This document shows, one piece after another, positions 1 to 4,966 of a stretch of DNA of 8,265 nt. How positions within the stretch are numbered: the first letter of the stretch is position 1; every line of letters starts with the position of its first letter. The position numbers were made by a program, and so were the translations under genes. Origin of the DNA: Patescibacteria group bacterium (GTDB lineage: Bacteria > Patescibacteriota > Patescibacteriia > Patescibacteriales > GWC2-42-12); contig JAHJXD010000059.1 of assembly GCA_018827685.1 (NCBI GenBank), positions 1 through 8,265 on the forward strand, in the 5' to 3' direction. The notes under the pieces are model-generated. The model did not search any database, was not told where the DNA came from, and saw nothing but the letters and a program-made list of their open reading frames with translations.

Positions 1-73
1 AATGCGGAGTCAAATATTCTCTTCCACGATATTTAAGCTTAACTCCGTCAGCATTAATTTCAAACTGCATCAT
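1..73 (-). CDS. 5' end of an unidentified gene, runs off the left edge
   Basis: Reading the minus strand from 73, an ATG-ATG start opens a frame with no stop for the 24 codons to the window edge; it begins MMQFEINADGVKLKYRGREY. A weak purine stretch (CCGAG) lies just before the start. The gene has the same orientation as all others here and begins about 30 bases after the repeat box at 101-150, as expected for the next unit of the accessory block. I do not recognise the protein. With so few codons it could be a chance open frame; the support is position, orientation and a plausible amino acid composition. Confidence 0.4.
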   Translation of the reverse strand, partial: MMQFEINADGVKLKYRGREYLTPH

Positions 74-100
74 CTCGGCTTCGGGGAGCTTTTAGAAAAA

Positions 101-150
101 ATTTCAGATCAAGCAGCTGTTATGCGATGTGTTGCGCAGCGTAGCGGGGC
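101..150 (-). repeat. Intergenic repeat box F (attC-like), after the MBL gene
   Basis: On the minus strand this region reads GCTACGCTGCGCAAC, then ACATCGCATAAC, then AGCTGCTTG and CTGAAAT. The ACATCGCATAAC half matches the left half of the boxes after the Bro-N gene (819-849), after alaX (5057-5086) and after the HD gene (4220-4246). The CTGAAAT tail matches the right flank of several of those boxes, but the GTTAG core is missing here, so this copy looks degenerate. The GCGTAGCGGGGC part (positions 139-150) is a diverged form of the GCGGAGCGTAGCGGAGC repeat found at 3371, 4031 and 4181. Confidence 0.5.
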
Positions 151-156
151 TTGAGC

Positions 157-168
157 TCTGAATTCGCC
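157..168. repeat. 12-bp inverted repeat, left copy
   Basis: TCTGAATTCGCC here is the exact reverse complement of GGCGAATTCAGA at 801-812. The two copies bracket the MBL-fold gene, one just past its 3' end and one just before its 5' end. The core GAATTC is itself a palindrome, so part of the match is easy to obtain by chance; the outer bases make it more notable. Confidence 0.5.
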
Positions 169-172
169 GTCC

Positions 173-334
173 CTATTTATCCGCCTTAAACTTCTTTCCA
201 TGACCGGGAATTATGTAATCTGCTTTTTTTAAAAGTTTTTTTCTGCTTTCAACTAATGTCTCCATGTCCATATCAATCGCTTGATTATGGTCTTTTTGAT
301 TTAGGTCAAACAATTGTTCTTCTGTATCAAGCCA
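173..334 (-). pseudogene. 3' part of the MBL-fold hydrolase gene, beyond the in-frame TGA
   Basis: Directly after the TGA at 335-337 the same frame stays open for 53 codons to a TAG at 173-175. It reads WLDTEEQLFD at the start and ADYIIPGHGKKFKADK at the end. The PGHG segment with a nearby Phe is the C-terminal metal-ligand motif of metallo-beta-lactamase fold hydrolases. So this is clearly the remainder of the gene at 335-760, and the full product would be about 195 residues, a normal length for small MBL proteins. Either one base change (TGG to TGA would suit, since Trp is plausible here) has truncated the gene, or the UGA is read through. No second ribosome start suitable for independent translation is evident. 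Confidence 0.75.
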
Positions 335-760
335 TCAAATTACATCACCTGCTATTGCAACCTTGCCTTCGGGAGTATCAACTACAAGAGAAAGATGTTC
401 GTTTACATGTCCAGGAGTATCAACAATTTCAATATCTTCACCTAAGACATGTTCCCCAAACTCAAGAAGAACATCTTTATTGTACATCAAGTTAGTATCA
501 AAGGTGATGTATTTTGCGTTTTCAAAAAGACCAGCAAGCAAAATATGATCTGGGTGGCGATGAGATAAAAAAACATAATCAATATCACCTGTCTTTAGAT
601 TTTCATTATCTAATGCTTTTAGTAATGTTTCGCGGTTACACCCAGGATCGGTAATGATTTTTTTATCTCCGACTGTAACTAAACATACAGTTGAATTGGC
701 TTTCCAACCTTTATCAAGCGGTTTTGCGTAACCTTCAATTAAAACTTTTATAGTTGCCAT
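335..760 (-). CDS. MBL-fold metallo-hydrolase, truncated by an in-frame TGA
   Basis: The 141-residue frame starts with ATG at 760, with AAAGG about 11 nt upstream. It carries the metallo-beta-lactamase fold signature: HRHPDH at residues 67-72 (zinc ligands H67, H69, D71, H72), TPGH at 115-118 (H118) and AGD at 137-139 (D139). The fold binds one or two metal ions and hydrolyses thioesters, lactones or similar substrates; the substrate here cannot be told. The frame stops at TGA (335-337) two residues after AGD, but the same frame continues to a PGHG motif at 173-334, so the last metal ligand (H187 of the full-length protein) is missing from this product. As written it is probably inactive, unless UGA is read through. 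It sits between repeat boxes at 101-150 and 819-849 and looks like an independent unit. Confidence 0.8.
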   Translation of the reverse strand: MATIKVLIEGYAKPLDKGWKANSTVCLVTVGDKKIITDPGCNRETLLKALDNENLKTGDIDYVFLSHRHPDHILLAGLFENAKYITFDTNLMYNKDVLLEFGEHVLGEDIEIVDTPGHVNEHLSLVVDTPEGKVAIAGDVI

Positions 761-800
761 AATATTAAAAACCTTTAAAAAATATAAATCTTTACATCTA

Positions 801-812
801 GGCGAATTCAGA
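801..812. repeat. 12-bp inverted repeat, right copy
   Basis: GGCGAATTCAGA, exact reverse complement of 157-168, lying 41 bases upstream of the MBL start and directly before the GTTAG side of repeat box A. Confidence 0.5.
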
Positions 813-818
813 ATTTTT

Positions 819-849
819 GCTAACGCGCTGGCAAGCTGTTAGACGATGT
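819..849 (-). repeat. Intergenic repeat box A (attC-like), after the Bro-N gene
   Basis: On the minus strand the box reads ACATCGTCTAAC, AGCTTGCCAGC, GCGTTAGC and is followed by AAAAAT. GTCTAAC fits the integron R'' consensus RYYYAAC exactly, and GTTAGCA matches R' (GTTRRRY) in its GTTAG part. CTAAC and GTTAG pair, and an inner GCT/AGC pair closes a TGCC loop, giving a short stem with bases bulged on one side. Seventeen bases (GCTAACGCGCTGGCAAG on the plus strand) are identical to box B at 5057-5073. The similarity runs on through GATGTAAT, AAAAGTTTT and TTTTGCGA to about position 872. The box is only about 31 bases long, far shorter than canonical attC sites. Confidence 0.6.
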
Positions 850-863
850 AATTAAAAGTTTTT

Positions 864-880
864 GTTTTGCGAAGCAAAAC
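864..880. repeat. Small hairpin just after the Bro-N stop codon
   Basis: GTTTTGC and GCAAAAC form a perfect 7-bp stem around a 3-base loop, two bases past the stop codon at 882-884. No clear U tract follows it on the coding strand, so it is at best a weak intrinsic terminator. A related but interrupted arm pair (TTGCGA/TCGCAA, 5104-5128) sits at the same place after alaX, so it seems to belong to the repeated unit. Confidence 0.4.
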
Positions 881-881
881 A

Positions 882-1736
882 TTATTTGGGGCTATTTTTT
901 ATTTTTTTTCTGCTTTGAGGCTTGGTTAAATAGTTTTCTTTGGTGATTACTTTACCGCCTGATTCTAATTCAAGTTTTCGTCTGGCATCGCCAGCGATTT
1001 GTCCGCCTTTCTGGGCGGCAATTTTATTTTCAATAAAACCTTTGGCGTTTCGGTCTCTGGTTATCTTTGTTGTTGACACTTCGCCCAGCATTGAAAAGAT
1101 TAATTCTAAATCATTCATGTGGTCACGTAAGTTCTCTCTTTTTAATCCTTTATGCTCTTTATATTTGATAGGTGTCATGCCAAAAGTAGCCTTGGAGATT
1201 TCAGCAGTTAAAATCTCAAATTCTCTCTGTTCCTTAATTTCACGCTTTTTCCACTCATCAGTCAGCTCTTCGCGAATTGCGATCCCGCGCATTCTTTTCT
1301 CAATCCAATCTTCGGAATAACCTTTAAGCTTATAAAGCATTTTTGTCCTTCTTGTCGCCAATTCTGGATCTTCTATTTCTTGAATTCTTCCAAACCCAAC
1401 TTTTGCTAGCCAGCGCTTGAATGGTTCGGCGTTCGGCGAGGGGATGGATTGGATAATACGTAACATAGTTTCGGTGGTCGCGCTGTCAGTTTCGCGCATT
1501 TTGCCATCTGGTGCGACCATTTTCAACTGTCCGATTTTTTCGGACACTTCAAAATACCCTTCTTTTATAAGTTTTTTCTTAAGGTCGCTCCAATATTTAC
1601 GTGGTCTTTCGGTATTGGTTAATACTTCGATAACGTCAATAACCGAAAACCACCATTCTTTCTGATAAATAGCTCGTCTTATCGTATTTCCCTTGAATAG
1701 GGCAATATGATTTTCTGGGTTTTCGAGGTTTTTCAT
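882..1736 (-). CDS. Bro-N domain protein with DinD-like C-terminal region
   Basis: This 284-residue protein has an N-terminal Bro-N-type domain (about residues 10-115, with KEWWFSVIDVIEVLTNT early and FKRWLAKVGFGRIQE at its end). Its C-terminal region (about 180-270) resembles E. coli DinD and phage antirepressor-like proteins: HKGLKRENLRDHMNDLELIF, MLGEVSTTKITR, GFIENKIAAQKGGQIAGDAR and KVITKENYL. Bro-N domains are known from phage antirepressors and are thought to bind DNA. DinD in E. coli is a DNA-damage-induced protein that inhibits RecA-mediated strand exchange. The role here is therefore probably DNA-related, but a prophage is not otherwise visible. The ATG start at 1736 lies only 14 bases after the YdjM-like gene, so the two are probably co-transcribed. 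Repeat box A follows the gene. No Shine-Dalgarno sequence is visible. Confidence 0.85.
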   Translation of the reverse strand: MKNLENPENHIALFKGNTIRRAIYQKEWWFSVIDVIEVLTNTERPRKYWSDLKKKLIKEGYFEVSEKIGQLKMVAPDGKMRETDSATTETMLRIIQSIPSPNAEPFKRWLAKVGFGRIQEIEDPELATRRTKMLYKLKGYSEDWIEKRMRGIAIREELTDEWKKREIKEQREFEILTAEISKATFGMTPIKYKEHKGLKRENLRDHMNDLELIFSMLGEVSTTKITRDRNAKGFIENKIAAQKGGQIAGDARRKLELESGGKVITKENYLTKPQSRKKIKNSPK

Positions 1737-1750
1737 ATTTGGCGAAAGAT

Positions 1751-2239
1751 TTAATCGTAACCAGATATCACGATGTTAGCTGATGTATATGTTTTTCTTT
1801 GATCCCATTCGTCCAGGTTTTTGTTATTAAAAATAAATGCCCACTGCCAAAGACCAACCTTAACTACTCTTGAATATAGATACACGAAAGCAAATGAATT
1901 TTTTGAAAACGGGAACAACCACTTTATGCCACGTCCATAGGCAATACTGTCATGCAAAAAGTGTAAGGTTGAAATGACTAAAAAAATAATTGCTAGAGTT
2001 TTGCTAAATATGAATAATATGACAAATCCGATCGGCAAATATAATAGTGGACAATGAAAAAGATCTCTATGTTTGTAGCCCTTATCTTGATGAATACCAA
2101 ATATTTTATAAATAACAAAATCAATGTCAGGCAAAATAGAAAAAAGTATACCAAAATATATTGTAGATATTATTGAAATATCAAAGTATGTTTTGGCTAC
2201 AATGGACGTTAAAATAGCAAATGCAAAATCTAGAAACAT
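1751..2239 (-). CDS. YdjM/DUF457-like membrane-bound metal-dependent hydrolase
   Basis: This 162-residue integral membrane protein is predicted from its sequence to have several hydrophobic segments (about residues 3-16, 22-36, 64-92). The pattern LPDID (36-40), HRDLFHCPLL (57-66), HFLHD (93-97) and GRGIKWLFPF (102-111) is that of the YdjM-like family of predicted metal-dependent membrane hydrolases; the His and Asp residues would bind the metal. E. coli YdjM is part of the LexA regulon, but the biochemical reaction of the family is not established. The start is ATG at 2239, without a clear Shine-Dalgarno sequence. The stop is 14 bases from the start of the Bro-N/DinD-like gene with no repeat box between them. 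This is the only junction in the accessory block without one, which suggests a two-gene unit. Confidence 0.8.
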   Translation of the reverse strand: MFLDFAFAILTSIVAKTYFDISIISTIYFGILFSILPDIDFVIYKIFGIHQDKGYKHRDLFHCPLLYLPIGFVILFIFSKTLAIIFLVISTLHFLHDSIAYGRGIKWLFPFSKNSFAFVYLYSRVVKVGLWQWAFIFNNKNLDEWDQRKTYTSANIVISGYD

Positions 2240-2361
2240 AGCGATGTGTAGTTACAATGTGAAATAGAGTTTCGAAGAAAATTCCTAATACCCCTCATTA
2301 AATAAAGAAAAACAAAATTAGATTCTTTTTAAAAGAAGCGGTCGCCGGAAGAAAAACATGT

Positions 2362-2379
2362 ATTTCGCCTAACGTTAGG
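2362..2379 (-). repeat. Intergenic repeat box E: CCTAACGTTAGG palindrome after hicA
   Basis: A perfect 12-bp palindrome, CCTAACGTTAGG (2368-2379), lies 17 bases after the hicA stop. On the minus strand it reads CCCTAAC directly joined to GTTAGGC, followed by GAAATA. GTTAGGC fits the integron R' consensus GTTRRRY exactly, and the GAAAT flank is shared with boxes B and C2. It looks like the two outer half-sites of the box with the middle removed. Outer TTCG/CGAA arms extend the pairing with a 6-base bulge. Confidence 0.5.
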
Positions 2380-2396
2380 GATATACGAAGTTTGAC

Positions 2397-2624
2397 TTAT
2401 TTTTTCTCGTCTTCAAAAAATTCACTTTCATTTAAACCAGAGTGAAGCAAAATTGACTGAAAAGTGCCGTAAGGAATTTCCTTTTTAGACATTTTTATAG
2501 TTACGTTTTTTGTCGGGTTGCCTGTTTTGCGGAAACGGCCGTGCGACCCTTTCTGTCGGACAAAAAAGAAGCCCTTTTGGCGAAGGACTCTTAGTATCAA
2601 ACTTAGCAAGACCGGTTTAGGCAT
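2397..2624 (-). CDS. hicA: HicA family toxin (mRNA interferase)
   Basis: At 75 residues this is a typical HicA/YcfA length. It reads MPKPVLLSLILRVLRQKGF, then FVRQKGSHGRFRK with the family's catalytic His at residue 28 in the GSHGRF motif, then VTIKMSKKEIPYGTF and a C-terminal helix QSILLHSGLNESEF. HicA toxins have a double-stranded-RNA-binding-like fold and cleave mRNA in the translation complex; HicB blocks them. The ATG at 2624 lies inside the end of hicB with an 8-nt overlap (2617-2624), so translation is probably coupled and antitoxin is made first. The gene order is antitoxin then toxin, the reverse of E. coli hicAB but found in other HicBA loci. The catalytic residue is present, so there is no sign of inactivation. 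Confidence 0.93.
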   Translation of the reverse strand: MPKPVLLSLILRVLRQKGFFFVRQKGSHGRFRKTGNPTKNVTIKMSKKEIPYGTFQSILLHSGLNESEFFEDEKK

Positions 2625-2835
2625 ATTTAAAAGTTAGCGGAATCAAATCAGGTCGCTCTACTTTATTAACTTTAGAGGCAGGAATATCTTCTAAATGCAG
2701 TTCTAATGCTTCTTGCAAACACTCCAGGGCTTCTTTTTTGGTATCACCAAAACTGGAAACCGCAGTATTGAGGTTCCATGCCACATAATATTTGCCTTCT
2801 TTCCAAACTACATTTTTTAAGTCAATTTTGCGCAT
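2617..2835 (-). CDS. hicB: HicB family antitoxin (short form)
   Basis: This 72-residue protein has the HicB partial RNase H-like fold signature: VWKEGKYYVAWNLNTAVSSFGD (residues 10-31), then the helix TKKEALECLQEALELHLED (32-50). It binds and neutralises HicA, encoded directly downstream with an 8-nt overlap. Many HicB proteins also carry a C-terminal ribbon-helix-helix or helix-turn-helix for autorepression. After residue 50 only a short tail (PASKVNKVERPDLIPLTF) remains here, so no DNA-binding domain is visible. The ATG start at 2835 follows a good promoter by about two dozen bases, with no Shine-Dalgarno sequence in the very short leader. Confidence 0.9.
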   Translation of the reverse strand: MRKIDLKNVVWKEGKYYVAWNLNTAVSSFGDTKKEALECLQEALELHLEDIPASKVNKVERPDLIPLTFKYA

Positions 2836-2854
2836 AATGTTATTATATTTATGC
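2832..2854. promoter_or_regulatory. Candidate operator overlapping the hicB start
   Basis: GCATAA (2832-2837) and TTATGC (2849-2854) are exact inverted 6-bp arms separated by 11 bases. The span covers the hicB start codon and the expected transcription start just downstream of the -10 element. This is where an autorepressor or leader structure would act. HicB itself shows no obvious DNA-binding domain, so the regulator is unknown. Confidence 0.35.
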
Positions 2855-2858
2855 TTTT

Positions 2859-2887
2859 ATCATACTAAAAGAGAAAAAATAAGTCAA
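2859..2887 (-). promoter_or_regulatory. Sigma70-like promoter of hicBA
   Basis: On the minus strand TTGACT (-35, 2882-2887) and TATGAT (-10, 2859-2864) are separated by exactly 17 bases. Each differs from consensus at one position. Transcription should start about 7 bases further on, giving a leader of roughly 15-20 nt before the hicB ATG. A private promoter fits a toxin-antitoxin pair carried as an independent unit. Confidence 0.7.
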
Positions 2888-2914
2888 ATTTTTGCCCTTC
2901 ACCGCTTATCCCGT

Positions 2915-2926
2915 GTTATATGATGT
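2915..2926 (-). repeat. Intergenic repeat half-box G, after the NUDIX gene
   Basis: ACATCATATAAC begins one base past the NUDIX stop codon on the coding strand and matches the left half of the other boxes (ACATCGCACAAC, ACATCGCATAAC) at 9 to 10 of 12 positions. No GTTAG right half is recognisable before the hicBA promoter, so only half a site remains. Confidence 0.4.
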
Positions 2927-2927
2927 T

Positions 2928-3359
2928 TTATTTTGCAATATCGAAATTAGGATGTCTTTGAAAAAAATCAGAAAGTGCGCCCTCTTTATTCTCAATGTTT
3001 TTTAATTCATCAATCGTCACCCATTTATGGTCTTCAGCTTCCGCAGGATCAAGTTTTAATTCGTGGTTATGGCCGAGCTGAACATGGAAAAACATAAGGA
3101 GGCGCGACGTTTCAAGTCGGTCATCAACCTTGAACTGCTGATCTTGACCCCAGCCGACAAATTCTGGGCTTTCAAACTTAACGCCGGTTTCTTCCTCCAT
3201 TTCTCTGATAAGTGTATATTCCAGTTTCTCCCCATGTTCAGGTCGGCCGCCAGGAACACGCCAAACTTTAAACTTCGGGTCCATAAAAATAAGCACTTTT
3301 TGACTTTTTTCAATAAATGCACTGCAAACAACTCGATGTCCTTGAAATTCCGTTCTCAT
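2928..3359 (-). CDS. NUDIX hydrolase
   Basis: This 143-residue protein carries an exact NUDIX box, GX5EX7REUXEEXGU, spread over GGRPEHGEKL and REMEEETGV (about residues 37-60). The glutamates of REMEEE coordinate the divalent metal used to cleave nucleoside diphosphates linked to another group. The sequence starts MRTEFQGHRVVCSAFIEKSQ, and WRVPGGRPEHGE resembles dNTP or other small-nucleotide pyrophosphohydrolases, but the substrate cannot be assigned. I chose the ATG at 3359 because the N-terminus there matches the first beta strand of the fold. The frame is open further upstream to 3491, but that extension reads through the GC-rich repeats and the end of the VIT gene. No Shine-Dalgarno sequence is visible. 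The repeat unit at 3371-3393 lies right upstream and half-box G right downstream. Confidence 0.9.
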   Translation of the reverse strand: MRTEFQGHRVVCSAFIEKSQKVLIFMDPKFKVWRVPGGRPEHGEKLEYTLIREMEEETGVKFESPEFVGWGQDQQFKVDDRLETSRLLMFFHVQLGHNHELKLDPAEAEDHKWVTIDELKNIENKEGALSDFFQRHPNFDIAK

Positions 3360-3370
3360 ATGGTTGTAAA

Positions 3371-3393
3371 ATAAAAGCGGAGCGTAGCGGAGC
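3371..3393 (-). repeat. GC-rich interspersed repeat, copy 1 (GCGGAGCGTAGCGGAGC)
   Basis: ATAAAA followed by GCGGAGCGTAGCGGAGC. All 23 bases are identical to 4181-4203, and 22 of 23 match 4031-4053. Internally it is a direct repeat of GCGGAGC. The flanking CTTTTAT on its far side pairs with its own ATAAAAG, so this copy can fold into a stem of about 8 bp. It sits 12-34 bases before the NUDIX start codon. Confidence 0.75.
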
Positions 3394-3404
3394 CTTTTAT
3401 CCGC

Positions 3405-3467
3405 TGTTGTGCGAGTGCGATAGCACCGAGTGAGCGATAGCGAACGAGAGTTGCGAGGATGCCTAAC
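3405..3467 (-). repeat. GC-rich repeat block D between the VIT and NUDIX genes
   Basis: On the coding strand the block starts with GTTAGGC (plus 3461-3467), an exact fit to integron R' (GTTRRRY), and ends with CTCGCACAAC (plus 3405-3414), the left half of the boxes. The order of the halves is thus reversed relative to boxes A, B and C. The middle is an imperfect tandem repeat; GCGATAGC occurs at 3417-3424 and 3434-3441, with GAGTG/CGAG variants between. The base composition is much richer in GC than the genes on both sides. The VIT stop codon TAG is part of GTTAGGC. Confidence 0.5.
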
Positions 3468-3939
3468 CAAATGTTGAACCAACCCAATCACCTACATAAT
3501 GTGTTATGACTATCACCACCAACACAATAATCAAATGTTCCATCACAACTTTCCATGGCTTTGCTTTTTGCTCTTTGGCAATATAGAAACTAAAAATACC
3601 TAGCAGAAATATTCCCCAGATTACACTTACAATAATTGCTGTTGAGAGTCGAAATAGCAAAAGGGGGACAACAAATATTAATGCAAAAACAAGTTTGGAT
3701 AAAAAAGTAGAGATTGTTGATTCCCATATCTCTTTTGTGGTGTGATTATTCTCTGACTCTTCAGATATATGTATGCCTAAAGCATCTGAAAACGCATCTG
3801 CTATCGCTATTGTCAATATACCACCGATGATCACGAGCATTGAGTGTGTTCCAGAATGTAAACCCACCATTAATCCAAGCGTTGTTATTATTCCGGAGGT
3901 TGAACCAAAGCTAAATCCTGTTTTTAGTGAATGTTTCAT
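3463..3939 (-). CDS. VIT1/CCC1-like small membrane protein
   Basis: This 158-residue membrane protein opens with MKHSLKTGFSFGSTSGIITT and continues LGLMVGLHSGTHSMLVIIGG, then TIAIADAFSDALGIHISEES. This glycine-rich first helix pair with an Asp in the second helix is typical of the VIT/CCC1 family of iron and manganese transporters. Further hydrophobic segments lie at about residues 80-98, 100-120 and 132-150, about five in total. It is shorter than eukaryotic VIT1/CCC1 but in the range of small prokaryotic members. The transported ion is not certain. The ATG start at 3939 has no clear Shine-Dalgarno sequence. The last codons run into the repeat GTTAGGC, which supplies the TAG stop, so the C-terminus may have been reset by recombination. 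Confidence 0.75.
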   Translation of the reverse strand: MKHSLKTGFSFGSTSGIITTLGLMVGLHSGTHSMLVIIGGILTIAIADAFSDALGIHISEESENNHTTKEIWESTISTFLSKLVFALIFVVPLLLFRLSTAIIVSVIWGIFLLGIFSFYIAKEQKAKPWKVVMEHLIIVLVVIVITHYVGDWVGSTFG

Positions 3940-3993
3940 CTTAATAGTTTAACACTTTCAGCTTAAATAACTTTTTGGCGTCCGAGCAATTTC

Positions 3994-4053
3994 ATCTAAC
4001 GCGCGTTGGCAAGCGTGCGCGTTGTGCAAAATAAAAGCGGAGCGCAGCGGAGC
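3994..4053 (-). repeat. Intergenic repeat box C2 with GC-rich repeat copy 2, before the VIT gene
   Basis: On the coding strand this reads GCTCCGCTGCGCTCCGC-TTTTAT, then TTTGCACAAC, then GCGCACGCTTGCCAAC, then GCGCGTTAGAT, followed by GAAAT. GTTAGAT (plus 3994-4000) fits R' (GTTRRRY) exactly, and GCACAAC (plus 4021-4027) is the usual left half. AACGCGC and GCGCGTT pair perfectly over 7 bp around a 12-base loop, the strongest stem of all the boxes. The GC-rich repeat at 4031-4053 differs from copies 1 and 3 at one base. Confidence 0.6.
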
Positions 4054-4070
4054 AACATTTCACATCGTTT

Positions 4071-4171
4071 ACGAGTATCCGAAGTTTTATTTATTTTACC
4101 TTATTATTGTTGATAAATAAAAGAATAAATAAAATTTGCGCGGAGCCTTATCTGCGCAGCCGGATACTCGT
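4071..4171. repeat. Nested inverted-repeat element in the HD-VIT gap
   Basis: The outer arms ACGAGTATCCG (4071-4081) and CGGATACTCGT (4161-4171) are exact 11-bp inverted repeats. Just inside, TTTTATTTATT (4085-4095) and AATAAATAAAA (4124-4134) are another exact 11-bp pair. The 26 bases between the inner and outer right arms hold TGCGC/GCGCA arms and a CTGCGCAG palindrome. The coding strand has ACTTAAC (a fit to R'', RYYYAAC) directly outside one end. No open frame lies inside. It resembles a long folded recombination site or a miniature inverted-repeat element. Confidence 0.65.
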
Positions 4172-4180
4172 TGTTAAGTG

Positions 4181-4246
4181 ATAAAAGCGGAGCGTAGCGG
4201 AGCAACACGGAGCAGAACAGCGCTGGCAAGCGTTGTTGTGCGATGT
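4181..4246 (-). repeat. Intergenic repeat box C1 with GC-rich repeat copy 3, after the HD gene
   Basis: On the coding strand ACATCGCACAAC (plus 4235-4246) is followed by AACGCTTGCCAGCGCTGTT, which folds around a TGCC loop with one mismatch. Then come GTGTTGCTCCGC and the repeat at 4181-4203, identical over 23 bases to copy 1. The GTTAG right half is replaced by GTTCTGC here. The 123 bases between this box and the HD stop codon (4247-4369) are AT-rich and contain nothing I can identify. Confidence 0.6.
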
Positions 4247-4369
4247 AAATTTTTTATCTCGATTTTTATTGAATTATTAAACTTTGTTTTATTGCTAAGA
4301 AAATTTGATTTTTGTTTTGTATTTTGGGCAGAGGGGAATTAAAGGGGTGAATTTTTTTTTCAAAACTCC

Positions 4370-4966
4370 TTATTGAATTTTGAAATTGAACCATTTTTTC
4401 AACAAAACATATTGTTCTTTTATCATTTTCTTTTCATCATCAAAAAATATTTTGTCATGATAATCTCGTTCAATTTTTTTGTTGTTTCTTTCTAATATAC
4501 TGGCAAAATTACTGCTTGAATATTTTCCAATCCAGAAATAAAATGGTGGCAAAAAATGTGCCATTGCATCCGCTGAGGCTACAATCTTTTCTTCTAATGT
4601 CTCGGGAGGGAAATTTCTACAACGGTGTCTTAATACAACATTTTTTGTTTTTTCAGCAAGGTTTTGATTGAATCCTTTTTCAATCAAAAGATCGTAGGCT
4701 TTTTTTGAGCCAATTTCGTCGTGTAGCTCGGCATCTTCGAGTCGTGCTATGTCATGAAGCAATGCTCCGAGCCAAACAACACTTAAATCAGCTCCGTATT
4801 TTCTAGCCATCTGTTTACTGTATTTAATCACTGGCTTCACATGAATATCCCAAAAACAATTGTAAAATTCTTTTGTATCAGCATCAGAAAAGCTATGTTT
4901 AGAGACAGCTGGATTATAGTGAAGGTTTTTAATTTCTTCTTCTAATTTTTCAATTGTTTTTTCCAT
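4370..4966 (-). CDS. HD-domain phosphohydrolase
   Basis: This 198-residue protein has an HD metal-dependent phosphohydrolase domain over about residues 38-140. The likely ligands are H42 (WDIHVKPV), the H71-D72 pair in GALLHDIARLED, H114 (VLRHRC) and D133 in ASADAMAHF. HD proteins remove phosphate from nucleotides or act as nucleases and phosphodiesterases; the substrate cannot be told. About 60 residues follow the domain, ending in a charged helical stretch (DDEKKMIKEQYVLLKKW). The ATG at 4966 is preceded by AAGAGGGG at a good distance. This is the only strong Shine-Dalgarno sequence among the genes of the window, and it suggests a different origin or higher expression. Its flanks are repeat box B upstream and box C1 downstream. 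Confidence 0.85.
   Translation of the reverse strand: MEKTIEKLEEEIKNLHYNPAVSKHSFSDADTKEFYNCFWDIHVKPVIKYSKQMARKYGADLSVVWLGALLHDIARLEDAELHDEIGSKKAYDLLIEKGFNQNLAEKTKNVVLRHRCRNFPPETLEEKIVASADAMAHFLPPFYFWIGKYSSSNFASILERNNKKIERDYHDKIFFDDEKKMIKEQYVLLKKWFNFKIQ

Noticed and set aside
335..337. Genome-wide reassignment of UGA to glycine or tryptophan
   Set aside because: The other eleven genes are full length without any internal TGA, and glycine and tryptophan are encoded by the usual codons.
335..337. Selenocysteine at the MBL TGA
   Set aside because: The position is not a known catalytic cysteine site of the fold, and I saw no convincing selenocysteine insertion hairpin right after it.
864..880. 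Strong intrinsic terminator after the Bro-N gene
   Set aside because: The hairpin is real, but an A-rich stretch rather than a U tract follows it on the coding strand, so it is listed only as a hairpin.
940..1665. Plus-strand open frames of 126 and 82 codons within the Bro-N/DinD-like gene
   Set aside because: They are the opposite strand of a clearly coding region and show no recognisable protein features.
3360..3491. N-terminal extension of the NUDIX protein to an upstream ATG at 3491
   Set aside because: The added residues translate GC-rich repeats and overlap the VIT gene end; the NUDIX fold begins at the ATG at 3359.
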